From the NCBI RefSeq assembly GCF_017642925.1, contig NZ_JAEPOL010000002.1, forward strand, positions 202,457 to 266,456: a stretch of DNA of 64,000 nucleotides, written 5' to 3'. The stretch is from Maricaulis sp. GTDB lineage: Bacteria; Pseudomonadota; Alphaproteobacteria; Caulobacterales; Maricaulaceae. Below are positions 1 through 8,180 of this stretch, one piece after another. The translations under genes were made by a program, and so were the position numbers. The notes beneath the pieces are model-generated. The model was not told the origin of the DNA, searched no databases, and saw only the letters and a program-made list of their open reading frames with translations. Position 1 is the stretch's first letter. The number at the start of each line of letters is the position of its first letter.

Positions 1-66
1 CAGCCCGGCTTCGAGATGTGCCTTGTGCTGTTCGTAAAGTGCCCGTGCGGAGGGAGACGCCATCAT
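1..66 (-). CDS. Hypothetical protein, N-terminal fragment
   Basis: Open frame running off the left edge of the window on the minus strand. Two consecutive ATG codons (positions 66 and 63) lie 5 to 8 bases after an AAGGA Shine-Dalgarno-like sequence. The visible residues read MMASPSARALYEQHKAHLEA and continue out of the window. The start is plausible, but too little is visible to assign a family. There is no signal peptide in the visible part. Confidence 0.45.
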   Translation of the reverse strand, partial: MMASPSARALYEQHKAHLEAGL

Positions 67-172
67 TCATGTCCTTGCAACCGGACGCCGGAACTCCGCC
101 GCCCAAGTGAGTATGGTTTTGCAAGCAACATATACGGTGGGACCGCCTCTCCGCAAGACTCTGACATCTGAA

Positions 173-1885
173 CTAGGGCGTCTCCAGATCCAGGCCGGCC
201 GTGCCGATGCGCGAACGGGCGGTCAGGAGGCGGGAGGCGGTGTAGTCGCGGTCGCGCACCGTGCTGACGCCGACATAGTCCGCCTCGATCTCGTCGCGGC
301 GGGCGGTGATCAGGATGAAGCCGCGCTCGCGCACATTGGTGAAGCGGATATCGCGATTGGTCTCGACCAGCGCGCGCTGGGCAATGGCGTAGATCGTGTC
401 CTTGTCGCCATTGATATAGCTGTAGCCGGTCGGCGAGGTGATGCCCGTCGTGCCGAACTCGACGCCCACCCGTTCGCCATCGGCCGGGTGGTGCAGCTCA
501 TTGGCCCAGAACATGTGACTGTCGCCGGACAGCACGACCAGATTGGCGTCCGCCGCCCGGGCTGCGTCATAGAGCCGGGTGCGCGCGGCCGGATAGCCGT
601 CCCAGCTGTCCAGCCCGATCGGCAGGCCGAGCCGCGAACGCTCCAGCCAGGCCGCGGCATAGCCGCCGGCCTGCAGCGTCGCGGTCACCACGTCTTCCGG
701 GAAATGGCGCATATAGTCCGGCGAGCGCATCTGGGCCATCACGGTCTGGTTGGCCAGGATCTGCCAGGCGATACCGCGCTCGCGCGAGGCCCGCATCTGC
801 GCCGCCAGCCAGGCTTCCTGCGGCGCGCCCAGCATGCTGCGTGACGGGTCGGCCAGCACCTCGCGCTCGAAGCGGGCGATATCCGGCTCGCCGTCGCGCA
901 CGGGCATGTCGCGGTCATAGCTGAGCTGTTCGTCGCGGCCGGTCAGACGGCTCTCGATCACCAGCACCGTGCCGATCTGACCGAAATCATAGACCCGGTT
1001 GAGACGTTCGGCCGCCTGGCCGGCCTCGGGATCGCGCATCGGCATCCATTCGAAATAGGCGGTCAACGCCGCATTGCGGCGAGCCAGCCAGCGGCCCTCG
1101 GTTTCCGGATCGTGATTGCCGGCCCCGTCGGCCCAGCTGTTATTGGCCGTCTCGTGATCGTCCCAGATGGTGATGAAGGGCGCGGCGGCATGGGCAGCCT
1201 GCAGGTCCGGGTCGCGGCGATAGAGCGCGAAGCGCGCGCGGTAATCGTCCAGCGTGACGATCTCGTGCTGCGGCTCCAGCAGGCGGCCGAGCTCGCGCCC
1301 GGTGGCGCCGTCATACCCGTCTTGGCCATACTCGTAGATATAGTCGCCGACATGGATCACGGCATCCAGCTCGCCGGCTTCGGCGATCTCGCGATAGGCG
1401 TTGTAGAAACCGGAGACATAGTTGGCACACGAGGCCAGCGCGAGGCGGACCGGCGCATCCCCGCCGGCGGGCAGCGTCCGCGTGCGGCCGACAGCCGACA
1501 CGGCCCCGCCGGCATGGAAGCGGTAGAAGTAGGTGCGGCCCGCAGCCAGACCGCGCACGTCCAGCTTCACGGTGAAGTCGCGGGCGGCGGAAGTTTCCGC
1601 GGCGCCCTGGCGCACGATGCGGGAAAAGCCCTCATCCTCGGCCAGTTCGAACCCGACAGTCAGCGAGCGGACATCGTCTTCCGGCACGGCCCGTGTCCAC
1701 AGGACGACACTGTCGGAACGCGGATCGCCGCTGGCGACGCCCCAATCGAAGCGGGCCGGGCTGTCGGCCCTTGCCTGTGAGGGCAGGCCGCCGCCCAGCA
1801 CGGCAAAGCCGCCACCGAGAACACCCAGCACGCCGCGGCGTGTGGCAGACAGGAAGGCAGGAGAGGTCGGGCGGGAGCCGGTCAT
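173..1885 (-). CDS. phoD: PhoD-family alkaline phosphatase/phosphodiesterase, Tat-exported
   Basis: 570 aa. The N-terminus carries a twin-arginine signal (ATRRGVLGVLGGG), which is how PhoD enzymes are exported. An Ig-like N-terminal domain is followed by the metallophosphatase core with the family blocks LASCANY, HVGDYIYEYG, IWDDHETANN and LSGDSHMFWANEL, which supply Asp, Asn and His metal ligands. PhoD enzymes use calcium and iron and hydrolyse phosphomono- and diesters in the periplasm or outside the cell. The ATG at 1885 is preferred over an upstream in-frame start because GGAG lies 6 bases ahead of it. It sits last in the sigma-1/FecR-1/TBDT1 series but is separated from TBDT1 by a terminator-like hairpin, so it may have its own promoter or partial read-through. 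Confidence 0.9.
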   Translation of the reverse strand: MTGSRPTSPAFLSATRRGVLGVLGGGFAVLGGGLPSQARADSPARFDWGVASGDPRSDSVVLWTRAVPEDDVRSLTVGFELAEDEGFSRIVRQGAAETSAARDFTVKLDVRGLAAGRTYFYRFHAGGAVSAVGRTRTLPAGGDAPVRLALASCANYVSGFYNAYREIAEAGELDAVIHVGDYIYEYGQDGYDGATGRELGRLLEPQHEIVTLDDYRARFALYRRDPDLQAAHAAAPFITIWDDHETANNSWADGAGNHDPETEGRWLARRNAALTAYFEWMPMRDPEAGQAAERLNRVYDFGQIGTVLVIESRLTGRDEQLSYDRDMPVRDGEPDIARFEREVLADPSRSMLGAPQEAWLAAQMRASRERGIAWQILANQTVMAQMRSPDYMRHFPEDVVTATLQAGGYAAAWLERSRLGLPIGLDSWDGYPAARTRLYDAARAADANLVVLSGDSHMFWANELHHPADGERVGVEFGTTGITSPTGYSYINGDKDTIYAIAQRALVETNRDIRFTNVRERGFILITARRDEIEADYVGVSTVRDRDYTASRLLTARSRIGTAGLDLETP

Positions 1886-1910
1886 GGCAGTCTCCGGAAG
1901 TCGCAAAAGG

Positions 1911-1949
1911 CAAAGAGAAAGGCGGGCCGGGCGGCGAACCGCCCGGCCC
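1911..1949 (-). terminator. Terminator-like hairpin after TBDT1
   Basis: Perfect 11-bp inverted repeat (1924-1934 with 1939-1949, loop CGAA). On the minus strand it is followed by a pyrimidine-rich, T-containing stretch. It lies between the stop of TBDT1 and the start of phoD, so it could attenuate or end the receptor transcript. Confidence 0.65.
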
Positions 1950-1956
1950 GGCCGGA

Positions 1957-4650
1957 TCAGAAGTCGTAGCTGAGATTGATGCGGAAGATGCGGGGCAGGC
2001 CCGGCATCACGGCCACTTCCTTGTAGACCTCGGCCGACGGCGTGAAGTAGCGCTCGTCGAAGAGGTTATCGATATTGGCCGAGACCGTGAACGCGCCCAC
2101 TTCCAGGAAGCCGGACATGCGGGCCAGCGTGTAAGCCGGCAGCTCGATATCGCCGGTCATGATGCCGCCGGTCTCGGACACATAGGTCGCGCCGGCCGTG
2201 ATGCCGGCGAGCATGTCGTGACCGCCATAGCTGAACGGGTCGGTCGTGTAGGTGCCGAACAGGCTGAGCACGGTTTCCGGGATGGTGTTCAGCTCGTAGC
2301 CGTCGGCGAGATCGGCAAAATAGCCGGCATTGTTGAAGGCAAAGGTGCCGCCATAGCCGGCCACAGGATCGACGCCGAACAGGTCCGGACGCACCTGCAG
2401 GTATTCACCATTGCCGGCGCCGGGCGCATCGACCCGCGTCTGCTGGATGGTGGCCGAGCCGATGAAGGCCAGATTGTCGGTCGCCAGCCAGTGGATCTCG
2501 GCCTCGAACCCTTCCGCCGTGGTGCCGTCGACATTGCCGAACATGTCGGCCTGGCGGCGGTGCTGCTCGTAATAGGCCAGCCCGCCGAAGAGATTGCCGT
2601 CCAGCAGCGAGAACTTCACGCCGACTTCACGCAGTTCCGATGGCGAGATGTAGAGACCGGCCTCGATGGTCCCGACGCTGACACCGCCGGTCTGGGTGGA
2701 TTCCAGAGCGCGCGGCTCGGCATAGGTGATGTAGGGCGTGAGACCGAAGGGCGTCTCGTAGCGCACCGACAGCGACCAGGTCATGGCGCCGTCACTGTCC
2801 GAGACCAGCGTATTCGCCGTCCCGAACACCGTGGCGCCGGTATTGATCGCCTCGACGTCGAAATGGTCGTAGCGCAGACCGGCCAGGACGCTCAGGCGCT
2901 GGAACAGGGTGATGTCGGAGACGGCAAAGACCGCCTGCGAATTCCACTCCATGTCATGGCGCGAGTCCCAGATGATCTCGCCGCTGGCATCGCGCGGCAG
3001 CGCAATCCGGTCGGTCGCCGTCGGCCCCTGCGAGAGATCGCGGCGGTCCAGGGCGATATAGCCCGACAGGAAGCTCTCATACTGCTGGGCTTCATGCGTG
3101 CGGTAGGCGGCCCCCACCACGCTGTCGGCGCGCAGGTTTTCCCCCATCTCGGAGTGGAAGCTGTAGCTGCCGCGCAGCTCGACTGCCGTCGCTTCGTAGT
3201 CGGCGCCGAAGCCGAAACTGTTATAGCGCTGGTTCTCGATGTGATCGCGGAAGATCTCGACGGCGAAGCGGTTGCCATTGTCCGCCTCGTGCGCAAGCGA
3301 GGCGTACCCCGTCAGGGTCTCGCTGTCATTATAGTCGCCCGGATCGGCGAAGATGTTGCTGCCGTCCAGCGTCGTCGTGCCGACACCGGTATCGAGCGCA
3401 AACTCGGGACGATTGGCGCCGCCGTATTCCTTGATCTGGCGAAGGTTCGACAGTCCCCAGCTGGCACCGACAACCGCATCGATCTCCGAATAGCTCAGAT
3501 ATCCGTCGCCATCGATGTCCTGCAGGTCGGTGTCGCGGCCGGTGATATAGGTGCCATCATCGATCAGCGCCTGGGTGACGCGGTTCCAGCCCGGCGTCTG
3601 GATCTGGCCGGACTCGTCGAAGTACATGGCGTTGAGCTCGACGCTCCAGTTGCGGCCCAGATCGGAGACATAGGTCGCCTGGATATTGGTGTGCTCGGGC
3701 TCGATGAAATTATAGTAGGAGCCGGAATCCTCGAACTCGCCGAACAGGTGGAAACCGCCCTGGCCGGCCGGGATCGCCACTTCACCCGACACGACACGGC
3801 GGTCATGGGACCCACCGGAGACGGTCACCGAACCGGTCACGGCATCGACATAACGCCCGTCAACGCCGTCACGCGCGGTGCGCGGAATGAAGTTGAGCAG
3901 GCCACCCACCTTGCCCGGACCATAAATCGGCGAGGACGGACCGCGCAGCACTTCCACATAGGCTGCCGCGCTGAGATTGGACGAGAAATTGCCGCGGTTC
4001 TCGATGCGCTTGAAGCCCTGGAAATAGGTATCGGCCAGGGTGCCGCGCACATTCAGATTGCCCGGAACGCCGAAGAAGCTGGCCGTGAACGTGCCCGGCA
4101 CGGCGGCCAGCAGATCGTCGACATCTTCCATGCCGAAACGGTCGATCGTGATCTCGCTGACCCGGCTCGCCGAGCGCGGCGTTTCCAGCAGGGAGCGGGA
4201 AAGACCGGTCAGCGAGTCGGTCGCCTCGGTCTGCAGCTGGTTGAGCGGATCGACGCGGGTGCCGGTGACCTGGATCGCCTCGACCTCGTTCTCGCGGATC
4301 GTGCGGGAGGGCTGGGTCGTCAGCGGTTCGATCACCACGGCGCCGTCGGCGGTGACCCGATAGCCCAGATTGGTCCCGCGCAGCAGGATGCCCAGCGCCT
4401 CGAACGGCTCGGAGACGCCGGACACGGAGGCCGAGCGCAGCCCGTCCAGCAGCGGCCCGGGCGCGACGATCACGAGGCCGGTCTGCGAGGCCAGTGCATC
4501 GATGGCGCTGTCCAGCGGCTGGGCCGCGATACGGATTTCGGCATTGACTGCCGGCGCCTCCTGCGCGGCCGCGCCTGTCGCTGCCAGCAGCGCGGCGGCC
4601 AGCGCGGTGGAAAGAAGCCGGACGCGCCGTCCCGTGTGTCCGTTACTCAT
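1957..4650 (-). CDS. TonB-dependent receptor with STN signalling domain (TBDT1)
   Basis: 897 aa, FecA-type outer-membrane transporter. A signal peptide ends near GAAAQE. It is followed by a secretin/TonB N-terminal (STN) domain (about residues 36-105), a plug domain and a 22-strand barrel ending in the terminal aromatic residue (RINLSYDF). The STN domain talks to a FecR anti-sigma protein, and FecR-1 plus sigma-1 lie directly upstream on the same strand. The start at 4650 gives a clean signal peptide, whereas upstream in-frame codons add a non-secretory leader. An extracellular stretch at about residues 378-389 (DNA 3484-3519) reads as a textbook EF-hand calcium loop. The substrate cannot be read from sequence; a phosphatase downstream suggests a phosphorylated compound, which is an inference only. 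Confidence 0.9.
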   Translation of the reverse strand: MSNGHTGRRVRLLSTALAAALLAATGAAAQEAPAVNAEIRIAAQPLDSAIDALASQTGLVIVAPGPLLDGLRSASVSGVSEPFEALGILLRGTNLGYRVTADGAVVIEPLTTQPSRTIRENEVEAIQVTGTRVDPLNQLQTEATDSLTGLSRSLLETPRSASRVSEITIDRFGMEDVDDLLAAVPGTFTASFFGVPGNLNVRGTLADTYFQGFKRIENRGNFSSNLSAAAYVEVLRGPSSPIYGPGKVGGLLNFIPRTARDGVDGRYVDAVTGSVTVSGGSHDRRVVSGEVAIPAGQGGFHLFGEFEDSGSYYNFIEPEHTNIQATYVSDLGRNWSVELNAMYFDESGQIQTPGWNRVTQALIDDGTYITGRDTDLQDIDGDGYLSYSEIDAVVGASWGLSNLRQIKEYGGANRPEFALDTGVGTTTLDGSNIFADPGDYNDSETLTGYASLAHEADNGNRFAVEIFRDHIENQRYNSFGFGADYEATAVELRGSYSFHSEMGENLRADSVVGAAYRTHEAQQYESFLSGYIALDRRDLSQGPTATDRIALPRDASGEIIWDSRHDMEWNSQAVFAVSDITLFQRLSVLAGLRYDHFDVEAINTGATVFGTANTLVSDSDGAMTWSLSVRYETPFGLTPYITYAEPRALESTQTGGVSVGTIEAGLYISPSELREVGVKFSLLDGNLFGGLAYYEQHRRQADMFGNVDGTTAEGFEAEIHWLATDNLAFIGSATIQQTRVDAPGAGNGEYLQVRPDLFGVDPVAGYGGTFAFNNAGYFADLADGYELNTIPETVLSLFGTYTTDPFSYGGHDMLAGITAGATYVSETGGIMTGDIELPAYTLARMSGFLEVGAFTVSANIDNLFDERYFTPSAEVYKEVAVMPGLPRIFRINLSYDF

Positions 4651-4696
4651 GGTGAAACCCCTCTCAAAAGGAAGCCCGGCGGGCTTGATCGAAACC

Positions 4697-4727
4697 AGGC
4701 AGACCGGCCTTGCCGTCCGGTCTGCCT
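4697..4727 (-). other. Stem-loop between FecR-1 and TBDT1
   Basis: Perfect 11-bp inverted repeat (4697-4707 with 4717-4727, 9-base loop) in the leader of TBDT1. The T-rich flank is on the plus-strand side, so it is not a standard terminator for the minus-strand operon. It could tune the ratio of regulator to receptor mRNA. Confidence 0.5.
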
Positions 4728-4788
4728 CCTTTTGACGGGGAGCCGTGTCAGCTCTTTTCACGTGCGGGAGAAGTTTCGCAAAAACTTC

Positions 4789-5826
4789 TTATTCAGCGGG
4801 CCCGGGACGCCGGATCACGAAGCCGCCATCCCCGGTCCGGACAAGCTCCAGACCATGGCTCAGCGCAATGCCGGACAGGGCTGTTTCCAGCTGGTCGATG
4901 CGGAAGGACGACGTCACGCGCAAGGCGCCGAGATCGGCACTGCCCAGGCGCACGCCGCCGGCATGATAGCGGTTCACGTCGGCGACGATGTCGACGAGCG
5001 GCGTGTCGCGATAGGCCAGCCGGGTCTGCATCCAGCGGGCGGCCTGGTCCGGCTGCATCTGTTCACGCTGCCAGGGCGCGCCGGCCTCGGCGACAATGCG
5101 GTCGCCGGCCTGCAGCACAGCATCGCCGCCACCCTGACCCTGCACCCTGACCCGGCCTTCCACGACGCCCACCGCGGTCGTGCCGGAGGAGCGATTGACC
5201 TCGAACACGGTGCCCAGCACCGTCGCCGACAGGGTGCCGGCCTGCACGGTAAAAGGCCGGCTCTCGTCGCGGGCGACGTCGAACAGCGCATCGCCGCCGG
5301 ATACCAGGCGCACCGCCCGTGCATCGCGGCCGAAATCGACCCGGATCGCGGTGCGCCCGCCCAGCGTGACCCGGCTGCCATCGGCCAGTTCGACCTCGCG
5401 GATTTCACCGATCGCGGTGTGATAGACCTGCGTCCGGCCGGCGCCCGGCGCTGTCACAAGCGGATCGCCCGGCAGGGTGAAGAACACGACAAGCGCCAGC
5501 GCCGCCGCGGCCAGGCCCGCGCCACCTGCAGCCAAGAGCCCCCGGGAGCCCAGAACCGCCTGCAGCCAGGACCGTATGCCACCGCCGCCACGCACAGCCC
5601 GCCGCTCACGCGCCGCAGCGCGGTCCAACGCCTGGGCATTCAGGGTCTCGTCCCAGCCCAGGTCCGACCACAGCGCATCGACCTGCGCAAAGGCGGCGGC
5701 ATGCGCCGCAGACGCATCGAGCCAGTCGCGCAACGCCCCGGCCTCGGCCGGGGTCAGCCCGGCAAGCTGACGGACGTGCCAGTCGCGCGCCTGCGTGGCG
5801 ATCGGGGTTTCCTCGGCTGCGCTCAT
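4789..5826 (-). CDS. FecR-family anti-sigma/sensor protein (FecR-1)
   Basis: 345 aa. The cytoplasmic N-terminal domain (about residues 1-85) has the WLDxSxxHxxAF pattern of FecR regulators. One membrane segment follows (about 105-125, AAALALVVFFTL), then the periplasmic FecR domain and a C-terminal STN-like DUF4974 domain. In the family, the periplasmic part senses the loaded receptor and the cytoplasmic part holds or activates the ECF sigma factor. The ATG overlaps the sigma-1 stop codon (ATGA), which indicates translational coupling. TBDT1 follows on the same strand. Confidence 0.9.
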   Translation of the reverse strand: MSAAEETPIATQARDWHVRQLAGLTPAEAGALRDWLDASAAHAAAFAQVDALWSDLGWDETLNAQALDRAAARERRAVRGGGGIRSWLQAVLGSRGLLAAGGAGLAAAALALVVFFTLPGDPLVTAPGAGRTQVYHTAIGEIREVELADGSRVTLGGRTAIRVDFGRDARAVRLVSGGDALFDVARDESRPFTVQAGTLSATVLGTVFEVNRSSGTTAVGVVEGRVRVQGQGGGDAVLQAGDRIVAEAGAPWQREQMQPDQAARWMQTRLAYRDTPLVDIVADVNRYHAGGVRLGSADLGALRVTSSFRIDQLETALSGIALSHGLELVRTGDGGFVIRRPGPAE

Positions 5827-6335
5827 TCTTCCTCATCCGTCGCGAGTGCGGCCTGCAGGGCCGTCAGGGCCCGGGCGATCTCGCGGCTGATACCCGCCTG
5901 CGACAGACCCGTCTCCTGCGCAATCTGCCGGTAGCTCAACTCCTCGATACGGCTCATCACGATCAGGGTGCGCTGGCGCTCGGGCAAGGCCCGGATCGCC
6001 GCATTGAGACGCGAAAACCGCTCCTTGGAAGATAAGACGTTTTCAGCCGTTCTTTCTTCCACCCGGGCAAGCAGCGGATCGGTTTTCTGCCGTTCGGCAT
6101 GGCGCTGGCGCACGCCCATCTTGCGCAGCTCGTCGATCATCCAGTTGCGCGCCATGGCGAACAGGAAAGCCCGCGGCCGTTCGACACGCGCCGCCGCGCC
6201 CAGTTCGATATATTTTTCGAAAGCGATCTGGATGGCGTCGTCGGGATCGGGCGGGCCGTCTCCGAAACGCCAGCGCAGCGCCTGGCCAAGCGCGGCGCTG
6301 TGCTGTGCGTAAAGACGTTCCAGTGCGGCCTTCAT
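5823..6335 (-). CDS. FecI-like ECF sigma factor (sigma-1)
   Basis: 170 aa. It has sigma-70 region 2 (about 15-75, with DPDDAIQIAFEKYI and RAFLFAMARNWMIDELRK) and region 4 (about 110-165, LPERQRTLIVMSRIEELSYR and a helix-turn-helix). Regions 1 and 3 are absent, as in ECF factors. The start at 6335 is preferred because the upstream in-frame extension is arginine/alanine filler. It is coupled to FecR-1 by ATGA overlap and probably drives TBDT1 when that receptor is loaded. Confidence 0.9.
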   Translation of the reverse strand: MKAALERLYAQHSAALGQALRWRFGDGPPDPDDAIQIAFEKYIELGAAARVERPRAFLFAMARNWMIDELRKMGVRQRHAERQKTDPLLARVEERTAENVLSSKERFSRLNAAIRALPERQRTLIVMSRIEELSYRQIAQETGLSQAGISREIARALTALQAALATDEEE

Positions 6336-6398
6336 GGACAGGGCTCCCGCCGGTCGCGCTGCCCATATCAAGCCGCCGCACCGCCCGCAATGGCGGCG

Positions 6399-6431
6399 TC
6401 AGGGGTATCGCACCGGCGTGCAACCCCCTGA
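6399..6431 (-). other. Stem-loop between FecR-2 and sigma-1
   Basis: TCAGGGG (6399-6405) pairs with CCCCTGA (6425-6431), and inside it GCAC pairs with GTGC around a CGGC loop. No T-run follows on the minus strand. It may end the TBDT2/sigma-2/FecR-2 transcript inefficiently or sit in the sigma-1 leader. Confidence 0.4.
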
Positions 6432-6450
6432 TGTCGCGCGGCCGTCGGCC

Positions 6451-7521
6451 TTACCCGCGCCAGTCGAGCATGATCCGGGCGGTATCGTCCTCGCGCTCGG
6501 CTTCGAGCGGATAGATCGTCGTCACGGCCGACAGGAAGTTCTCGACCGAACCCGCCCAGAAGGTGCCGCTGACGCGCAGATCGCCCAGATCCTCGTCCGC
6601 AAGAGCGATCTGCTGGCGCGAGTAGCGATTGACTTCGGCGACAGCGGCCGACAGCGGCTCATTCTCGAATACCAGACGCCCGCGCCGCCAGCTCATCGCG
6701 CGGTCGAGGCTCTCCGCATCGACCTGTTCGGCGACAACATCGCGGCCGGCCAGGCGCTGGCCCGGCTCCAGCTCGACCACGCGGCCGGCCTCCTCACCGT
6801 CGCGGGTGACGACTTCGGCCACCTCGACCCGCCCTTCCAGCAGTGTCACCGACACGTCATCGCCATCGATCCGCACCTCGAACTCGGTGCCGATGGCGGT
6901 GATCCGGCGATCGCCGGCCAGCACCACGAAGGGGCGTTCGGGATCGTGGGAGACGTTGAAGACGGCCTGACCGCGCAGCATCACGATCTCGCGTTGTTGC
7001 GGGCTGAAGGCGAGGCGAACCTCGGTGGAGGTATTCAGCTCGACCTGCGAACCGTCTTCCAGCGGCACCGTCGAGCGTTCGCCGACAATGGTCTCGATCG
7101 TGTGCTCGGGCGGCGGCATGCGGACCGACGCCATCTCCGCGACGACGGTTTCGCCGGCGCTTTCCAGACCGGTTCCCATGCGCCAGCCCGGCTGCACGAA
7201 GAGCGCTGCGCCGATCATCATCACCAGACCGGCCGCCAGGGCCATCGCCCAGACCGGCGGGCGCGCACGCCGGCGCCGTACGCTCTCGATCAGCGCATCG
7301 CGCCGCAGCGCTTCGAAGGCCGGCGAATGCTCGAGCGCGGCGCTGGCGCTCCAGGCGTGACGCACGGCGTCATAGGCCGAGCGGTTGGCGTCGCTCTCCT
7401 CGATCCAGATGCGGAACGCCTTGCGGGTCGCGGCCGAGCAATCGGCCTTGCGCATCTGGACGAGCCAGTAGGAGGCCTGTTCGTGCCGGTCGGCGGCGGG
7501 ATAATTCACGGCCGTGCTCAT
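6451..7521 (-). CDS. FecR-family anti-sigma/sensor protein (FecR-2)
   Basis: 356 aa. It has the same architecture as FecR-1: a cytoplasmic N-terminal DUF4880-like domain with a cysteine (Cys28), an arginine-rich stretch just before the membrane helix (about 95-115, WAMALAAGLVMMIGAALF), a periplasmic FecR domain (about 150-260) and a C-terminal STN-like part. The start codon overlaps the sigma-2 stop (ATGA). It is the regulator of the second cassette and the likely partner of the STN domain of TBDT2. Confidence 0.9.
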   Translation of the reverse strand: MSTAVNYPAADRHEQASYWLVQMRKADCSAATRKAFRIWIEESDANRSAYDAVRHAWSASAALEHSPAFEALRRDALIESVRRRRARPPVWAMALAAGLVMMIGAALFVQPGWRMGTGLESAGETVVAEMASVRMPPPEHTIETIVGERSTVPLEDGSQVELNTSTEVRLAFSPQQREIVMLRGQAVFNVSHDPERPFVVLAGDRRITAIGTEFEVRIDGDDVSVTLLEGRVEVAEVVTRDGEEAGRVVELEPGQRLAGRDVVAEQVDAESLDRAMSWRRGRLVFENEPLSAAVAEVNRYSRQQIALADEDLGDLRVSGTFWAGSVENFLSAVTTIYPLEAEREDDTARIMLDWRG

Positions 7522-8060
7522 ACCGTCCGTCCCTTCATGCGACGGGTGATGGCGGCCAGTGCCTTGATCATGTGTTTTTCGACCGTACTCACGGAAAGAC
7601 CCATTGCATCAGCGATTTCTCGATACTTCAGACCATCCAGACGATGCAACAGAAAGATTGTTCGAGTCTTCTTCGGCAACCTCTGGAGAGCCGCCTCGAT
7701 CCGGCGCAGATCGTCGCGCACGACGGCCATCCGCTCGGGGGATCCGCCCCCTTCGCCATGGAAGGCCTCGTCGAAGGGTTCGTGCATCTCGCTCTGGCGG
7801 ACGCGCGCCCGGCGCGCCTTGTCGCGCAGGAGATTGACGGCGATCTGGAAGATATAGGCCTGCGGATTGTCCATCCGCGAGGCGTCCTCCATCTGCGCGA
7901 GGCGGGCGAAGACTTCCTGCACCAGGTCCTCGGCATCGGACGGCGATCCGGTGCGGCGCAGGAAGAAGCCGTTCAGCGCGCCGGAATAGTCCACAGCGAC
8001 GGTTTCCAGCCAGCGCTCGGACGTTCCCGGCAGTGTTTGTGTCAGTCGTGGCGCCTTCAT
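7518..8060 (-). CDS. FecI-like ECF sigma factor (sigma-2)
   Basis: 180 aa. Region 2 is at about 25-95 (SPSDAEDLVQEVFARL, NPQAYIFQIAVNLLRDKARR) and region 4 at about 120-175 (LPKKTRTIFLLHRLDGLKYR, then a helix-turn-helix with SVSTVEKHMIKAL). The ATG at 8060 is chosen over an in-frame codon at 8120, which would only add a non-conserved leader. It lies downstream of TBDT2, the reverse of the usual sigma-FecR-receptor order, and is separated from it by a hairpin, so it may also have its own promoter. Confidence 0.9.
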   Translation of the reverse strand: MKAPRLTQTLPGTSERWLETVAVDYSGALNGFFLRRTGSPSDAEDLVQEVFARLAQMEDASRMDNPQAYIFQIAVNLLRDKARRARVRQSEMHEPFDEAFHGEGGGSPERMAVVRDDLRRIEAALQRLPKKTRTIFLLHRLDGLKYREIADAMGLSVSTVEKHMIKALAAITRRMKGRTV

Positions 8061-8096
8061 TGCCGCCGTCCCTTTTCCCTGCGCCTGAAAGCGCAA

Positions 8097-8126
8097 GTCA
8101 GCGCGGGCCGGAAAGCCCACGCTGAC
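8097..8126 (-). other. Hairpin between TBDT2 and sigma-2
   Basis: 12-bp inverted repeat with one mismatch (8097-8108 with 8115-8126, 6-base loop). On the minus strand the stem is not followed by a clear T-run, so it is an attenuator or mRNA-stability element rather than a firm terminator. Confidence 0.5.
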
Positions 8127-8180
8127 AGTGCTTGCGACCGTATATCCGGTCTCATGGTCGGTCTCCCGGACCGCATGCGG

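Noticed and set aside
1693-5934. Very long open frame on the plus strand opposite TBDT1 and FecR-1
   Set aside because: It is an antisense shadow caused by high GC and codon bias; the minus-strand genes have full family motifs, while the plus-strand translation is low-complexity and motif-free.
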